A stretch of DNA of 57,890 nucleotides from Peribacillus cavernae. Its GTDB lineage: Bacteria; Bacillota; Bacilli; Bacillales; DSM-1321. Shown here piece after piece: positions 8,211 through 18,546 of this stretch; position 1 is the first letter of the stretch; every line of letters starts with the position of its first letter. The DNA lies in the NCBI RefSeq assembly GCF_003989135.1, contig NZ_RYZZ01000046.1, positions 1 through 57,890 of the forward strand, in the 5' to 3' direction. The notes below the pieces were generated by a model. The model had not been told where the DNA came from and made no database searches. It saw nothing but the letters and a program-made list of their open reading frames with translations. The position numbers were made by a program, and so were the translations under genes.

Positions 8211-8711
8211 ATGTTAAAGATACAGGAAATCCGTGAACTTATTAAATTGGTTGACCAATCAAGCATTAATGAATTCGTTTATGAGCAAGAAGGAACAAAA
8301 ATAAAAATGAAGAAGACAGGTCAGGAGCAGCCTGTTTCCGTCGTATACCAGCCTGCCGCAGAACCGGTACAATCTCAAGTCCAGCCGGTCCAGCCTGCCG
8401 CAGAACCGGTGAAGACGGCAGTCAGTGCAGCCATGCCTGACGTGGAAAAGCAAGAAGTAAATCAAGACAATTTACATAAGATCACTTCGCCGATGGTCGG
8501 CACATTCTACCAGTCCCCATCTCCGGATACGGACGCATATGTTAAAGCTGGATCCAAGGTCAATAAGGATTCCGTTGTCTGTATAGTGGAAGCGATGAAA
8601 TTATTCAATGAAATAGAAGCAGAAGTAGAGGGAGAAATTGTAGAGATATTGGTAAAAGACGGCCAATTAATAGAATATGGCCAGCCATTATATTTAGTAA
8701 AGCCTGAATAA
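8211..8711 (+). CDS. accB: Acetyl-CoA carboxylase biotin carboxyl carrier protein
   Basis: Carries biotin between biotin carboxylase and carboxyltransferase in malonyl-CoA synthesis. A Pro/Ala/Gln-rich swinging linker (about residues 40-75) precedes the biotinyl domain, whose EAMKLFN motif places the biotinylated lysine at about residue 130. Two adjacent ATG codons exist at 8208 and 8211. The second has better spacing from AAGGGG and gives the MLKIQEI start like B. subtilis AccB, so it is chosen (166 residues). accC follows after 14 nt. The linker could serve more than one carboxylase, since an acyl-CoA carboxyltransferase gene (yqjD) lies later in the window. Confidence 0.95.
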   Translation: MLKIQEIRELIKLVDQSSINEFVYEQEGTKIKMKKTGQEQPVSVVYQPAAEPVQSQVQPVQPAAEPVKTAVSAAMPDVEKQEVNQDNLHKITSPMVGTFYQSPSPDTDAYVKAGSKVNKDSVVCIVEAMKLFNEIEAEVEGEIVEILVKDGQLIEYGQPLYLVKPE

Positions 8712-8725
8712 GGAGCTGTTTTTCA

Positions 8726-10078
8726 ATGATAAAAAAGCTATTGATTGCAAATCGCGGAGAAATTGCCGTCCGCATTATCCGCGCCTGCAAGGAATTGGGA
8801 ATTGAAACGGTCGCTGTCTTTTCGGAAGCTGACAGGGAAGCGCTTCATGTCCAGTTGGCGGATGAGGCATATTGTATTGGTCCGACCGCTTCAAAGGACA
8901 GTTATCTTAACTTCACGAACATTATCAGTGCCGCTAAACTAACAGGATCAGATGCCATTCACCCTGGCTATGGATTCCTTGCTGAAAATGCTGATTTCGC
9001 TGAACTGTGCCGCGAGTGCAGTATCATTTTTGTAGGCCCTTCTCCAGAAGCGATTTCCAAAATGGGCACGAAGGATGTAGCAAGAGAAACGATGCACGAA
9101 GCCGGTGTCCCGATTGTTCCCGGATCCCAGGGCATTATCAAAGACAGTGGCCAAGCGATAGAACTCGCCGAAAAAATCGGCTATCCCGTCATTATCAAAG
9201 CCACTGCGGGCGGCGGCGGGAAAGGGATCCGTGTCGCAAGGACCGAGGATGATCTCGTAAATGGGATCCGCATTACCCAGCAGGAAGCAATGACTGCGTT
9301 CGGAAATCCCGGTGTATATATGGAGAAATACATTGAAGATTTCCGCCATGTAGAAATCCAAATCATGGCTGACTCACATGGAAATGCCATCCACCTTGGC
9401 GAACGGGATTGTTCCATTCAGCGAAGGCTGCAAAAATTGCTGGAGGAGACTCCCTCTCCTGCGATCGATACTGATATGCGCCGTGAAATGGGCGAGGCTG
9501 CGGTAAAGGCAGCGCTGGCAGTTGATTATTCCGGTGCAGGAACCGTTGAATTCATTTACGATGCTAAAAACCGCAAGTTTTATTTCATGGAAATGAATAC
9601 GCGGATTCAGGTAGAACATCCCGTTACGGAAATGGTGACAGGGGTCGATTTAATCAAGGAAATGATTTATGTTGCATCTGGAAAGAAGCTAAGCCTGAAA
9701 CAGGAGGATGTTACCTTTAATGGATGGGCGATTGAGTGCCGCATCAATGCGGAAAACCCGGAAAAGAATTTCATGCCTTCGGCGGGCCAGATTAAAATGT
9801 ACCTGCCGCCGGGCGGATTTGGCGTCAGGGTCGATTCTGCGGCATATCCCGGCTATACCATTCCCCCTTACTATGACTCCATGATTGCGAAATTAATTGT
9901 CCATGGGGCGACGAGAAAAGAAGCCATTGAAAAAATGAAACGTGCCTTGAGCGAGTTTGCCATTGAGGGTGTCCATACGACGGTTCCGTTTCATATTAAG
10001 CTGCTTCAGCATGAACAATTTGTGTCTGGAGAATTTAATACAAAGTTCCTTGAACTATATGATGTAATGAATTCATAA
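8726..10078 (+). CDS. accC: Acetyl-CoA carboxylase, biotin carboxylase subunit
   Basis: Carboxylates biotin on AccB using ATP and bicarbonate. The 450 residues show the expected order: N-terminal domain ([22 protein letters not shown]), ATP-grasp with glycine-rich loop [12 protein letters not shown] near residue 163, catalytic [14 protein letters not shown] near 290, and the C-terminal domain. A GGAGCTG site precedes the ATG. Part of accB-accC-yqhY, with yqhY 28 nt downstream. Confidence 0.97.
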   Translation: MIKKLLIANRGEIAVRIIRACKELGIETVAVFSEADREALHVQLADEAYCIGPTASKDSYLNFTNIISAAKLTGSDAIHPGYGFLAENADFAELCRECSIIFVGPSPEAISKMGTKDVARETMHEAGVPIVPGSQGIIKDSGQAIELAEKIGYPVIIKATAGGGGKGIRVARTEDDLVNGIRITQQEAMTAFGNPGVYMEKYIEDFRHVEIQIMADSHGNAIHLGERDCSIQRRLQKLLEETPSPAIDTDMRREMGEAAVKAALAVDYSGAGTVEFIYDAKNRKFYFMEMNTRIQVEHPVTEMVTGVDLIKEMIYVASGKKLSLKQEDVTFNGWAIECRINAENPEKNFMPSAGQIKMYLPPGGFGVRVDSAAYPGYTIPPYYDSMIAKLIVHGATRKEAIEKMKRALSEFAIEGVHTTVPFHIKLLQHEQFVSGEFNTKFLELYDVMNS

Positions 10079-10106
10079 ATCAAAGGAAAACAGGAGGTGC
10101 TGATGT

Positions 10107-10520
10107 ATGAGTGAAATGGAAAGTACAATGCTGGAAATGAATGAGAATAATAATGGACTAGGTAAGGTTGAAATCGCTCCGGAGGTTATTGAAGTCATTG
10201 CTGGGATTGCTGCAGGTGAAGTGGAAGGTGTAGCCCATATGCGCGGCGGTTTTGCATCAGGAGTAGTGGAGCGCCTAGGAAAGAAAAACCATGGAAAGGG
10301 CGTTAAGGTAGACCTGTCAGGTGAAGGCATCCGCGTAGATTTATACTGTGTTATGAAATTCGGCGTTTCCATCCCCAGTGTAGCCCAGGAAGTACAGGAT
10401 AACATTCGCGAGGCATTGCTGAATATGACTGCATTGCAAGCGGATGAAGTAAATATCCATGTTGTCGGGATTCAATTTGAAAGTGTCAAACTGGAACAGG
10501 AAATCGAGCAGGAAATGTAA
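10107..10520 (+). CDS. yqhY: Asp23/Gls24 family protein YqhY
   Basis: A 137-residue DUF322/Asp23 protein. The family core (VEIAPEVIEVIAGIAAGEVEGV near residues 18-40, then VKVDL and VPSVAQEVQ-like VSIPSVAQEVQDNIREA) is clear. In B. subtilis YqhY is cotranscribed with accBC and is thought to modulate acetyl-CoA carboxylase; the same order here supports that link. No enzymatic motif is seen. A CAGGAGGTGC site precedes the ATG; a strong terminator follows. Confidence 0.92.
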   Translation: MSEMESTMLEMNENNNGLGKVEIAPEVIEVIAGIAAGEVEGVAHMRGGFASGVVERLGKKNHGKGVKVDLSGEGIRVDLYCVMKFGVSIPSVAQEVQDNIREALLNMTALQADEVNIHVVGIQFESVKLEQEIEQEM

Positions 10521-10539
10521 TATCTATAAGTACTTCCGC

Positions 10540-10572
10540 AGAAAGGCCCGGCTCTTGCCGGGCCTTTCTACT
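10540..10572 (+). terminator. Intrinsic terminator after yqhY
   Basis: A GC-rich stem AGAAAGGCCCGGC / GCCGGGCCTTTCT with a TCTT loop, 20 nt after the yqhY stop. The T-run is embedded in the 3' arm. Confidence 0.88.
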
Positions 10573-10599
10573 TGTGAAAAAAACGAAGTTAGAATTCCA

Positions 10600-10733
10600 T
10601 CCAACAAGGAACCGGACAATAATTCAACCGAACTACGCACGAATTCAACCATTTTTGAAGTTAATTCAACCAAACTGACGGGGAATTCAACCAAACTAAG
10701 GCAAAATTCGACCAAACAGGGGGTCCGGACAAT
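10600..10733. repeat. Five-copy 21-bp tandem array (array 1)
   Basis: Five units begin with AATTCAACC (last copy AATTCGACC) at 10621, 10642, 10663, 10684 and 10705, exactly 21 nt apart. The loose consensus is AATTCAACCAAACTnnnGnnn; the second half of each unit varies. CCGGACAAT occurs on both sides (10612-10620 and 10725-10733). A degenerate extra unit may start at 10600. Both strands read as heptad-like peptides (NSTxLxx or VEFxxSL), but neither frame has a convincing ribosome site, so I treat it as non-coding. Confidence 0.85.
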
Positions 10734-10974
10734 ATTTATCCAAAAAAAGTGTCTTTGTGCGCTCGCTATGTTATGAGGCATTGAAAATGTGTAAAAGCTA
10801 TGAATAATGAATTTGCGGTTTCTCTTCGCCATTTTTTCTGTTACAGTGTAAAATGTGTGAACATGCTAACCCGAAGAGAAGGCAAAAGGCGTCTTACAAT
10901 ATCGCTGAAATCGACATGAGAAGGAAATTCTCTGCCGTAAAACTTGATATTTTATGATAAAATGATATTTAATG

Positions 10975-11004
10975 TTCGTCTTTGTTGTTATTTTCATATA
11001 TAAT
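10975..11004 (+). promoter_or_regulatory. Candidate promoter for nusB
   Basis: TTCGTC and a consensus TATAAT are separated by 18 nt, and the -10 box ends 24 nt before the nusB ATG. The stretch between array 1 and this site (10734-10974) shows no gene. Confidence 0.4.
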
Positions 11005-11028
11005 AGAGGATATTAAAGGAGTAAAATA

Positions 11029-11421
11029 ATGAAAAGAAGAACAGCCCGTGAAAAAGCACTGCAGGCACTTTATACGATTGAGATTGGTAAATCAGAAGTC
11101 CAGGAGGCAATCGAAAGCGTATTGAACGGCGAAGCATCCGACGAATATTTCGAAAAGCTGGTAAAAGGCACAACCGACAAAAAAGAAGAGATTGACGGAA
11201 TAATCCGCAGCAATCTTGAAAACTGGAAACTCGAAAGACTGGCAAATATCGACCGCAACTTATTAAGGATTGCCGTCTATGAAATACTTTACAGTGAAGA
11301 TGTACCGGTCAGTGTCGCCATGGATGAAAGCATTGAAGTCGCGAAAAAATTTGGCGATGATCAATCAAGCCGCTTCGTGAATGCTGTTTTATCGAAAGTG
11401 AAAGATTCGCGGAATAAGTAA
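11029..11421 (+). CDS. nusB: Transcription antitermination factor NusB
   Basis: Binds boxA RNA with NusE/S10 during rRNA antitermination. The 130-residue all-helical protein has the typical N terminus ([12 protein letters not shown]) with the arginine-rich RNA-binding part, and the [20 protein letters not shown] and [27 protein letters not shown] signatures. AAAGGAG precedes the ATG. folD starts 52 nt downstream, as in B. subtilis. Confidence 0.96.
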   Translation: MKRRTAREKALQALYTIEIGKSEVQEAIESVLNGEASDEYFEKLVKGTTDKKEEIDGIIRSNLENWKLERLANIDRNLLRIAVYEILYSEDVPVSVAMDESIEVAKKFGDDQSSRFVNAVLSKVKDSRNK

Positions 11422-11473
11422 AGTGCGTGCCGTTTTCTTTTTCACATTTCATTTTAGGGAGGGAGTCTTTCAA

Positions 11474-12349
11474 ATGACAGCTAAAATAATTGATGGTAAA
11501 GAGATTGCGCAGGCAGTAAGAAAAGGAATTGCCGAGGAAGTGGGGAAGCTCCGGGCAAAGAATATTATCCCGGGGTTGGCCGTCGTTCTGGTTGGCGATA
11601 ACCAGGCTTCCCGCACGTATGTTACCAACAAACAAAAGGCGTGCCGGGAACTGGGAATGCATTCTGTGCTGATCGAATATCCAGCTTCTCTTTCTCAGGC
11701 AAAACTGATTAAAAAAATTAATGAGCTGAATGAGGATAATACCATCCATGGCATTCTTGTGCAATTGCCGCTTCCAGAACATATCGCGGAAACGGAAATC
11801 ATTGAAGCAATTTCACCTGATAAGGATGTCGATGGCTTTCATCCGATCAATATCGGCAGAATGATGACAGGACAGGATGCATTTCTACCCTGCACCCCAC
11901 ACGGCATTTTAGAAATGCTGCACCATATTGGCTGTGATCTGGAGGGAAAGCATGCGGTAGTGGTCGGCAGAAGCAATATTGTCGGCAAACCTGCTGGACA
12001 GCTTTTCTTGAATGAGAATGCAACAGTTACCTATTGCCATTCACGAACAAAAGATCTTGCCTCTTATACCAGACAGGCCGATATCCTCGTCGTGGCTGTA
12101 GGAAAAAGAGACATGATTACTCGAGAGCATGTGAAGGAAGGGGCAGTTGTTATCGATGTCGGCATGAATCGCAACGATGAAGGCAAGCTTTGCGGCGATG
12201 TTTCCTTTCAGGAAGTGCAGGAAACAGCCTCTTATATTACCCCGGTGCCTGGTGGCGTTGGTCCGATGACGATTACAATGCTGATGAAAAACACCTTGAA
12301 ATCAGCCCAAAATGTCCATCATGCGAGTCTTACCACTTCAAATAGTTAA
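11474..12349 (+). CDS. folD: Bifunctional methylenetetrahydrofolate dehydrogenase/cyclohydrolase
   Basis: Interconverts 5,10-methylene-, methenyl- and 10-formyl-tetrahydrofolate using NADP. The frame is open from 11423, but ATG 11474 is chosen because AGGGAGGGAG lies just upstream and the 291-residue length and N terminus [12 protein letters not shown] fit the family. Motifs: [16 protein letters not shown] (catalytic lysine), [14 protein letters not shown], the nucleotide fold [17 protein letters not shown] and [15 protein letters not shown]. Confidence 0.96.
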   Translation: MTAKIIDGKEIAQAVRKGIAEEVGKLRAKNIIPGLAVVLVGDNQASRTYVTNKQKACRELGMHSVLIEYPASLSQAKLIKKINELNEDNTIHGILVQLPLPEHIAETEIIEAISPDKDVDGFHPINIGRMMTGQDAFLPCTPHGILEMLHHIGCDLEGKHAVVVGRSNIVGKPAGQLFLNENATVTYCHSRTKDLASYTRQADILVVAVGKRDMITREHVKEGAVVIDVGMNRNDEGKLCGDVSFQEVQETASYITPVPGGVGPMTITMLMKNTLKSAQNVHHASLTTSNS

Positions 12350-12375
12350 GAAAATATGCTTAAATGCTTAAAGAT

Positions 12376-12414
12376 AGCTGTACTCTTGTTTATAATAGAG
12401 AGACAGCTTTTTTA
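12376..12414 (+). terminator. Intrinsic terminator after folD, overlapping a TATAAT
   Basis: AGCTGT and CTCT pair with AGAG and ACAGCT, followed by TTTTTT. The loop contains TTGTTTATAAT, so the site may also hold a -10 box for xseA, which begins 18 nt later. Confidence 0.6.
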
Positions 12415-12431
12415 ATTAAGGAGCGACGTTT

Positions 12432-13787
12432 ATGGAAAACGGACAATATTTAAGCGTCACAGCTTTAACGAAATATATAAAACGGAAATTTGATGCGGAC
12501 CCCCATCTGCAGAATATGTACATAAAGGGCGAAATTTCGAATTTCAAACAGCATTCGAGCGGGCATATGTATTTCACGCTAAAGGATGAAAAAGCCCGTC
12601 TTCTCGCCGTCATGTTTGCTGCGAACAATCGCGGTATGAAGTTTACGCCCGAAAACGGTATGAGAGTATTGATACGGGGGGATATCACTGTTTATGAGCA
12701 AAGCGGCCAGTATCAGCTTTATGTCAAGGCAATGTCGCCGGATGGCATCGGCGACCTGTATATGGCTTATGAACAGCTTAAGAAAAAGCTGGAGGCGAAA
12801 GGGTTATTTGCGCCGCAGCATAAAAAACAAATCCCCCTGTATCCAAAGACGGTGGGTATTATTACGTCCCCAACCGGTGCAGCATTAAGAGATATTCTTA
12901 TCACGATTAAAAGAAGATACCCGATTGCACGGATCATCATTTATCCGGCGCTTGTACAGGGTACCAATGCTGCAAAATCAATTGCAATCGCTGTTGCAGC
13001 TGCAAATGCGAGAAAAGAGGCTGACGTATTGATTGCCGGCCGCGGCGGAGGCTCGATCGAGGAGCTTTGGGCCTTTAATGAAGAGATGGTTGCGGACTCG
13101 ATTTTCGACTCTGATATTCCGATTATTTCTGCGGTAGGGCATGAAACAGATTTTACGATTGCCGATTTTGTGGCGGATTTAAGGGCTCCTACCCCAACCG
13201 GTGCTGCTGAACTTGCCGTGCCGCACCTGAATGAAATCCTCGAAAGGCTGATGAATCGGAAAAACCGGCTGACCAGATCGCTACAGGAACTAGTTCATTT
13301 TGAAAGCACGAAGCTCGTGCGCCTGGAGAAATCATATGCCTTTCGTTATCCAATGAAAATGTATGAGCAAAAAATGGAACAGCTGGATAAGGCGGTAGAG
13401 CGGCTGAAACGAGGAAGCGGAAGGTATTTTTTGAAAAAGAACGATGATTTGCAGGTTCTCAACGCAAGCCTTAGAAAACAGCACCCTTATCAGGCTGTCT
13501 CACAGGCAAAGGATAGCCTGGATAGTCAGAAAAAAGTCCTGACCAGATTAATGGAAGGAATTCTAAGGTCCAATACTCAAGCCTTTGTTCATAGGACTGC
13601 GACCTTGTCCGCATTAAGTCCGCTTAAAATCATGGAACGGGGATACGGGCTAATTTTCGCCGAGGATGAAACCCTTGTCAAAAGCAAGGATCAGGTAGCA
13701 AACGGAGATAGAATTTCCGTACAAATTAAAGACGGCACGTTGAATTGCGTTGTGCAGGATATAAAGGAGCGAAACGAACATGAGTGA
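12432..13787 (+). CDS. xseA: Exodeoxyribonuclease VII large subunit
   Basis: Large subunit of the single-strand exonuclease. An N-terminal OB-fold domain (about residues 5-110, including [23 protein letters not shown]) precedes the catalytic domain, with the signature [15 protein letters not shown] near 139, [16 protein letters not shown] near 202 and [28 protein letters not shown] near 233. A coiled-coil region follows to about 400. The 451 residues match the family. The last 8 nt overlap xseB, suggesting coupled translation in a 1:n complex. Confidence 0.96.
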   Translation: MENGQYLSVTALTKYIKRKFDADPHLQNMYIKGEISNFKQHSSGHMYFTLKDEKARLLAVMFAANNRGMKFTPENGMRVLIRGDITVYEQSGQYQLYVKAMSPDGIGDLYMAYEQLKKKLEAKGLFAPQHKKQIPLYPKTVGIITSPTGAALRDILITIKRRYPIARIIIYPALVQGTNAAKSIAIAVAAANARKEADVLIAGRGGGSIEELWAFNEEMVADSIFDSDIPIISAVGHETDFTIADFVADLRAPTPTGAAELAVPHLNEILERLMNRKNRLTRSLQELVHFESTKLVRLEKSYAFRYPMKMYEQKMEQLDKAVERLKRGSGRYFLKKNDDLQVLNASLRKQHPYQAVSQAKDSLDSQKKVLTRLMEGILRSNTQAFVHRTATLSALSPLKIMERGYGLIFAEDETLVKSKDQVANGDRISVQIKDGTLNCVVQDIKERNEHE

Positions 13788-14007
13788 GGAATTAACTTTT
13801 GAAGAAGCAATGGACAAGCTCGAGGATATCGTCGAGAAGCTGGAAGAAGGAGATGTCCCATTGGAGAAAGCGATCTCGATTTACAAACAGGGGATGGATT
13901 TGTCACGATTATGCCATCAAAAGCTTAAAGCGGTGGAGGATCAACTGACGCAAATATTACGCGAGGACGGAGAACTGGAAAGCTTTACGGTTCAAGAGGA
14001 GGAGTAA
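13780..14007 (+). CDS. xseB: Exodeoxyribonuclease VII small subunit
   Basis: A 75-residue helical protein that binds XseA. The family signature [30 protein letters not shown] start is visible. The ATG overlaps the 3' end of xseA, with AAAGGAGCGAAACGAAC as ribosome site. ispA follows after 3 nt. Confidence 0.95.
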   Translation: MSEELTFEEAMDKLEDIVEKLEEGDVPLEKAISIYKQGMDLSRLCHQKLKAVEDQLTQILREDGELESFTVQEEE

Positions 14008-14010
14008 ACA

Positions 14011-14907
14011 TTGCATACAGGACGAACCTACGAGGCTTTCTCCAGGGAGCACAAAATGCTTATCGAAACGGAGATCGTCGCCTATGTCAGGGCCATACAG
14101 GCACCTGCCATTTTGAAGGAAGCGATGATTTATTCTCTCGAAGCGGGCGGGAAAAGGATCCGCCCTTTATTAGTATTCGCGGTACTTGCCGCTTTCGGAA
14201 AGGATACACGGCTCGGCATTTCGGCCGCTGCAGCGATTGAAATGATTCATACATATTCCTTAATTCATGATGATTTACCAAGTATGGATGATGATGATTT
14301 GCGCAGGGGGAAGCCGACGAACCATAAAGTGTATGGTGAAGCAAATGCGATACTCTCAGGTGACGCATTGCTGACATACAGCTTTCAAGTGATTGCCGAG
14401 AGCACTAACCCGGAAATTTCTCCGGAAATGAAAGTAGAGCTGGTTAGCGAATTGGCGAAAGCGGCCGGAGCGGAAGGCATGGTCGGCGGCCAGACCGCGG
14501 ATATTGAAGGAGAGAACAAGCAGCTTTCCCTAAAGGATCTTGAATACATCCATGAGCATAAAACGGGCCGACTGCTTTCTGTAAGCATTTTATCAGGAGC
14601 GATCGTAGCAGGTGCAAATGAAGAGCAGCGCCGATACTTGCTGCAATTCTCCCGCCATCTTGGGCTTGCCTTCCAGATCCGTGATGATATTCTTGATATC
14701 GAAGGCACAGAAGAAGTGATTGGAAAACCGGTAGGAAGTGATAGCAGCAATCATAAGACCACCTATCCATCCCTGTTAACGCTTGAAGGAGCGAAGCTGA
14801 AACTGCAGGAGCATATTGGCAGTGCACTCCGCCAATTGGAAGAAACGAATCTCGACACTGCTCTGTTAAAGGAGATAACCAATTTGATTGCGGCGAGGAA
14901 CCATTAA
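14011..14907 (+). CDS. ispA: Farnesyl diphosphate synthase
   Basis: Condenses isopentenyl and geranyl diphosphate to farnesyl diphosphate. The TTG start at 14011 follows AAGAGGAGGAG. The 298 residues carry the aspartate-rich first motif DDLPSMDDDDLRRG near residue 88 and second motif IRDDILD near 229, plus EAGGKRIRPLL near 47. The position between xseB and dxs matches B. subtilis yqiD and groups two isoprenoid genes. Confidence 0.95.
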   Translation: MHTGRTYEAFSREHKMLIETEIVAYVRAIQAPAILKEAMIYSLEAGGKRIRPLLVFAVLAAFGKDTRLGISAAAAIEMIHTYSLIHDDLPSMDDDDLRRGKPTNHKVYGEANAILSGDALLTYSFQVIAESTNPEISPEMKVELVSELAKAAGAEGMVGGQTADIEGENKQLSLKDLEYIHEHKTGRLLSVSILSGAIVAGANEEQRRYLLQFSRHLGLAFQIRDDILDIEGTEEVIGKPVGSDSSNHKTTYPSLLTLEGAKLKLQEHIGSALRQLEETNLDTALLKEITNLIAARNH

Positions 14908-15035
14908 GCAGGCTATATTTGTTAAGAAAACAGTATTGTGATATACTCATGTTACATTTTTTCTGCTACACTGCGGCTTGTCTTCAATTGCAAGCTTTGT
15001 TAGCAGGCTGAAACTGTGCAGTGATACAGTGATAA

Positions 15036-15077
15036 GTGCAACCTCCGTTATTACCTTGGTGGGGTTGCTATTTTTGG
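15036..15077 (+). terminator. Possible weak terminator after ispA
   Basis: GCAACCTC pairs with GGGGTTGC across a 14-nt loop (one G-T pair), followed by TATTTTTGG. The stem is modest, so dxs may still be partly cotranscribed. Confidence 0.4.
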
Positions 15078-15130
15078 ATAACTATAGAAAAAGCCGTACG
15101 CAGAAATAAAATGAAAGTGAGTGATCCAAT

Positions 15131-17023
15131 TTGGATCTTCTATCTATAAAAGACCCTTTCTTTCTGAAAGATATGAATAATGAAGAATTAGAACAACTCA
15201 GCCAGGAAATCCGGAAGTTCCTTATTGAAAAGCTAGCAGCCACCGGCGGCCATATCGGGCCGAACCTTGGTGTCGTTGAACTTAGCATTGCCCTGCATAA
15301 AGAATTCAACAGTCCCCAGGATAAAATCCTCTGGGACGTTGGACATCAATCATACGTCCATAAAATATTGACTGGTAGAGCATGTGATTTTGATACATTA
15401 CGAAAATATAAGGGGCTTTGCGGTTTCCCGAAAAGAAATGAAAGTGAGCACGATGTATGGGAAACGGGGCATAGTTCCACCTCTCTTTCCGCTGCCATGG
15501 GCATGGCGATTGCCCGTGATTTAAAAAAAGAAAAAAGCTTCATTCTCCCGGTCATTGGCGATGGGGCGCTTACCGGCGGGATGGCATTAGAGGCTCTTAA
15601 CCATATCGGCTCTGCGAAAAAGGATATGATCGTGATCCTGAATGATAACGAAATGTCGATAGCACCTAATGTCGGGGCCCTGCATAGCATTCTTGGCCGC
15701 CTTCGCACAGCCGGAAAGTACAATTGGGTAAAGGATGAACTCGAGTATCTGTTGAAAAAAATCCCTGCTGTCGGCGGCAAGGTTGCAGCTACGGCAGAAC
15801 GGATTAAAGACAGCTTAAAGTATCTGCTCGTATCCGGAATTTTCTTCGAAGAGCTTGGCTTTACATATTTAGGACCGGTAGACGGCCACAATTATGAAGA
15901 GCTGTTCGAAAACATCCGCTACGCTAAAAAAACACAGGGACCTGTCCTGCTGCACGTCATTACCAAAAAAGGGAAAGGCTATAACCCTGCTGAGTCGGAC
16001 ACAGTCGGGACATGGCACGGAACTGGCCCATATAAAATTGAGACGGGGGCCTTCGTCAAACCGGTAAACGAGCCGCCTGCGTGGAGCAAGCTCGTCAGTG
16101 AAACGGTCCGCAGGCTCGCAAGGGAAGATGAGCGGATTGTCGCGATCACGCCGGCGATGCCAGTCGGATCGAAACTGGAGGGGTTTGCTAGCGAGTTCCC
16201 GGAACGCATGTATGATGTCGGGATAGCCGAGCAGCATGCCGCGACGACCGCAGCGGGGCTTGCCACCCAGAATATGAAGCCGTTTTTGGCGATTTATTCA
16301 ACCTTTTTGCAGCGTGCATATGACCAGGTCGTGCATGATATATGCCGCATGAACTTGAATGTTTTCATTGGGATAGACAGGGCGGGCCTTGTCGGTGCCG
16401 ATGGAGAAACACATCAGGGTGTATTTGATATTGCCTTTTTACGGCATCTCCCTAATATGGTGTTGATGATGCCGAAAGACGAAAATGAAGGCCAGCACAT
16501 GGTCAATACAGCGATGAAGTATGATGGGGGTCCGATTGCAATGAGATTCCCGCGCGGAAATGGCCTGGGCGTGAATATGGATGAAGAGCTGAAACAAATT
16601 CCAATCGGATCGTGGGAAGTACTGAAAGAAGGAACCGATGCGGTCATTCTAACATTCGGAACTACCATTCCAATGGCCCTGAAAGCGGCAGCGATTCTTG
16701 AAAAGCAGGATTACTCGGTGAAGGTCGTCAATGCCCGTTTCATAAAGCCAATGGATGAGAGCATGCTAAACAGCCTGTTCGATTCCAAGCTGCCAATTTT
16801 AACGATAGAGGAAGCCATTCTACAGGGAGGGTTCGGAAGTGCGGTTCTCGAATATGCCAATAACTACAGAAGCTACGGATCGATTATTGAGCGAATGGGG
16901 ATTCCAGATGAATTTATTGAACATGGAAATGTGGACAGACTTCTCGAAGACATTGGCCTGACTGTTGAAGGAACCGTGCAGCGGGTCATAAAAATAACAC
17001 CTAAAAAGCAAAAAAGGGCCTGA
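15131..17023 (+). CDS. dxs: 1-deoxy-D-xylulose-5-phosphate synthase
   Basis: First step of the methylerythritol phosphate pathway: pyruvate plus glyceraldehyde-3-phosphate to deoxyxylulose phosphate, thiamine diphosphate dependent. The TTG start at 15131 gives 630 residues, normal for Dxs. The thiamine motif [16 protein letters not shown]...NDNEMSI is near residues 142-175. The catalytic glutamate region [17 protein letters not shown] is near 362, and the transketolase-like domains follow in the expected order. tlyA starts 5 nt after the stop. Confidence 0.96.
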   Translation: MDLLSIKDPFFLKDMNNEELEQLSQEIRKFLIEKLAATGGHIGPNLGVVELSIALHKEFNSPQDKILWDVGHQSYVHKILTGRACDFDTLRKYKGLCGFPKRNESEHDVWETGHSSTSLSAAMGMAIARDLKKEKSFILPVIGDGALTGGMALEALNHIGSAKKDMIVILNDNEMSIAPNVGALHSILGRLRTAGKYNWVKDELEYLLKKIPAVGGKVAATAERIKDSLKYLLVSGIFFEELGFTYLGPVDGHNYEELFENIRYAKKTQGPVLLHVITKKGKGYNPAESDTVGTWHGTGPYKIETGAFVKPVNEPPAWSKLVSETVRRLAREDERIVAITPAMPVGSKLEGFASEFPERMYDVGIAEQHAATTAAGLATQNMKPFLAIYSTFLQRAYDQVVHDICRMNLNVFIGIDRAGLVGADGETHQGVFDIAFLRHLPNMVLMMPKDENEGQHMVNTAMKYDGGPIAMRFPRGNGLGVNMDEELKQIPIGSWEVLKEGTDAVILTFGTTIPMALKAAAILEKQDYSVKVVNARFIKPMDESMLNSLFDSKLPILTIEEAILQGGFGSAVLEYANNYRSYGSIIERMGIPDEFIEHGNVDRLLEDIGLTVEGTVQRVIKITPKKQKRA

Positions 17024-17028
17024 CCGGC

Positions 17029-17883
17029 ATGAAGGGTAAAAAAGAAAGACTGGATGTTTTATTAGTGGAAAAGGGCCTGGCAGAAACGAGGGAAAAGGCA
17101 AAACGCACGATCATGGCCGGGCTTGTTTACGGCAACGAAGAGCGATTAGACAAACCTGGGGAAAAAGTCCCTATAGAAATGGAACTGTCAATCAAAGGGA
17201 AAGTGATGCCTTACGTTTCGCGCGGCGGATTAAAGCTCGAAAAGGCATTGAGAACGTTTGATTTGGATGTGAATGGAAAAGTACTGCTGGATATTGGCGC
17301 ATCCACAGGAGGCTTCACCGATTGCGCCCTCCAGAATGGCGCTAAAATGTCGTATGCACTCGATGTCGGCTATAACCAGCTGGCGTGGAAGCTGAGGCAG
17401 GACGAACGGGTCAAGGTTATGGAACGAACGAATTTCCGTTATGTGACACCTGCTGATCTGGATGGAGAGCTGCCGGATTTTGCAAGCATCGATGTATCAT
17501 TTATCTCATTAAGACTGATCCTGCCGGTGCTGAAAACATTGCTTGTTCCTGAAAGTAATGCCGTTACGCTCGTAAAACCGCAATTTGAAGCAGGGAAAGA
17601 TCAGGTCGGCAGAAAAGGAATTGTCCGCGACGCTAAAATCCATATTGAGGTGCTGGATAAGATTATTGCCCTTGCCATCAATGAAGGCTATGACATTAAA
17701 AATGCATCCTTTTCCCCGATTACCGGCGGTGATGGCAATATTGAATTCCTGCTTCACCTGTTTTGGTCAGGTGCAAGAGAAACAGGCGATAATTTGTTGC
17801 ATGATTCCGTCGAAAGTATTGTCAGACAAGCCCACCTGGAACTAAAAACTACAAAAAACCAAGAAAGCGGCCAAGGCTCCTAG
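17029..17883 (+). CDS. tlyA: TlyA family rRNA 2'-O-methyltransferase
   Basis: The family methylates ribose of 16S and/or 23S rRNA; family members also have reported haemolysin-like names that do not describe the activity. An S4 RNA-binding domain (about residues 4-65) is followed by an FtsJ-like Rossmann methyltransferase with SAM motif DIGASTGGFTDCAL near 87. VSFISL near 157 and the LVKPQFE motif near 180 are intact. The 284 residues match YqxC of B. subtilis, and it occupies the same place between dxs and ahrC. Confidence 0.93.
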   Translation: MKGKKERLDVLLVEKGLAETREKAKRTIMAGLVYGNEERLDKPGEKVPIEMELSIKGKVMPYVSRGGLKLEKALRTFDLDVNGKVLLDIGASTGGFTDCALQNGAKMSYALDVGYNQLAWKLRQDERVKVMERTNFRYVTPADLDGELPDFASIDVSFISLRLILPVLKTLLVPESNAVTLVKPQFEAGKDQVGRKGIVRDAKIHIEVLDKIIALAINEGYDIKNASFSPITGGDGNIEFLLHLFWSGARETGDNLLHDSVESIVRQAHLELKTTKNQESGQGS

Positions 17884-17914
17884 ATCTGCATTTGCAGTCC
17901 TCAGGAGTCTTTTT
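17875..17914 (+). terminator. Intrinsic terminator overlapping the tlyA stop
   Basis: GGCTCCT pairs with AGGAGTC, with an inner GATCTGC / GCAGTC stem, followed by TTTTT. The tlyA stop codon is inside the 5' arm. Positions 17915-18072 hold no gene; ahrC promoter elements are presumably there. Confidence 0.75.
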
Positions 17915-18072
17915 GGCGTTTGGACGGTTCGTGTAGTTTCAGGAAGGAAATTTACATTCACAGCGAATTATGTAGAAGGAAAGGGGAAAATAAATGTACA
18001 ATTGGCGTTAAATCCGCTAACATTAGGTTATTAATGGCGTGCCCATACTTTTTCGAGAGGTGCATTTTATAG

Positions 18073-18522
18073 ATGAATAAAGGACAGCGACATATTAAAA
18101 TAAGGGAAATCATCGCGAATAATGATATAGAGACACAGGATGACCTGGTTGATGAGTTGAAAAATGCAGGATTTAATGTGACACAAGCAACTGTTTCCAG
18201 GGATATTAAGGAACTGCACCTTGTGAAGGTGCCGCTAATGGATGGACGCTATAAATACAGCCTGCCTGCCGACCAGAGATTCAATCCGCTGCAAAAGCTG
18301 AAAAGGATGCTGATTGACGCATTTGTACGCATTGATTCTGCTAGCAATCTGCTTGTGATGAAGATTCTTCCGGGAAATGCCCAGGCAATCGGTGCACTCA
18401 TCGATAACCTTGATTGGGAGGAAATTATTGGCACCATTTGCGGAGACGATACTTGTTTAATTATTTGCCGGACTCCTGAAGATACGGAAACCATTACAAA
18501 TAAATTTTTAGATATGCTCTAA
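18073..18522 (+). CDS. ahrC: Arginine repressor AhrC/ArgR
   Basis: Arginine-responsive hexameric regulator of arginine synthesis and catabolism. The 149 residues have a winged-helix DNA-binding N terminus ([16 protein letters not shown] near residues 39-56) and a C-terminal oligomerisation and arginine-binding domain with [15 protein letters not shown] near 120. Normal length. The nearby artPQR operon has an ARG-box-like site, so it may be a local target. recN follows. Confidence 0.96.
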   Translation: MNKGQRHIKIREIIANNDIETQDDLVDELKNAGFNVTQATVSRDIKELHLVKVPLMDGRYKYSLPADQRFNPLQKLKRMLIDAFVRIDSASNLLVMKILPGNAQAIGALIDNLDWEEIIGTICGDDTCLIICRTPEDTETITNKFLDML

Positions 18523-18546
18523 TACTTGGGAGAGGTGATTCTTGCC

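Noticed and set aside
10524..10832. Minus-strand frame across array 1 encoding VEFxxSL heptads (and a plus-strand NSTxLxx frame).
   Set aside because: The heptads follow from the 21-nt DNA period. Neither frame has a good ribosome site, and both run into unrelated terminator sequence.
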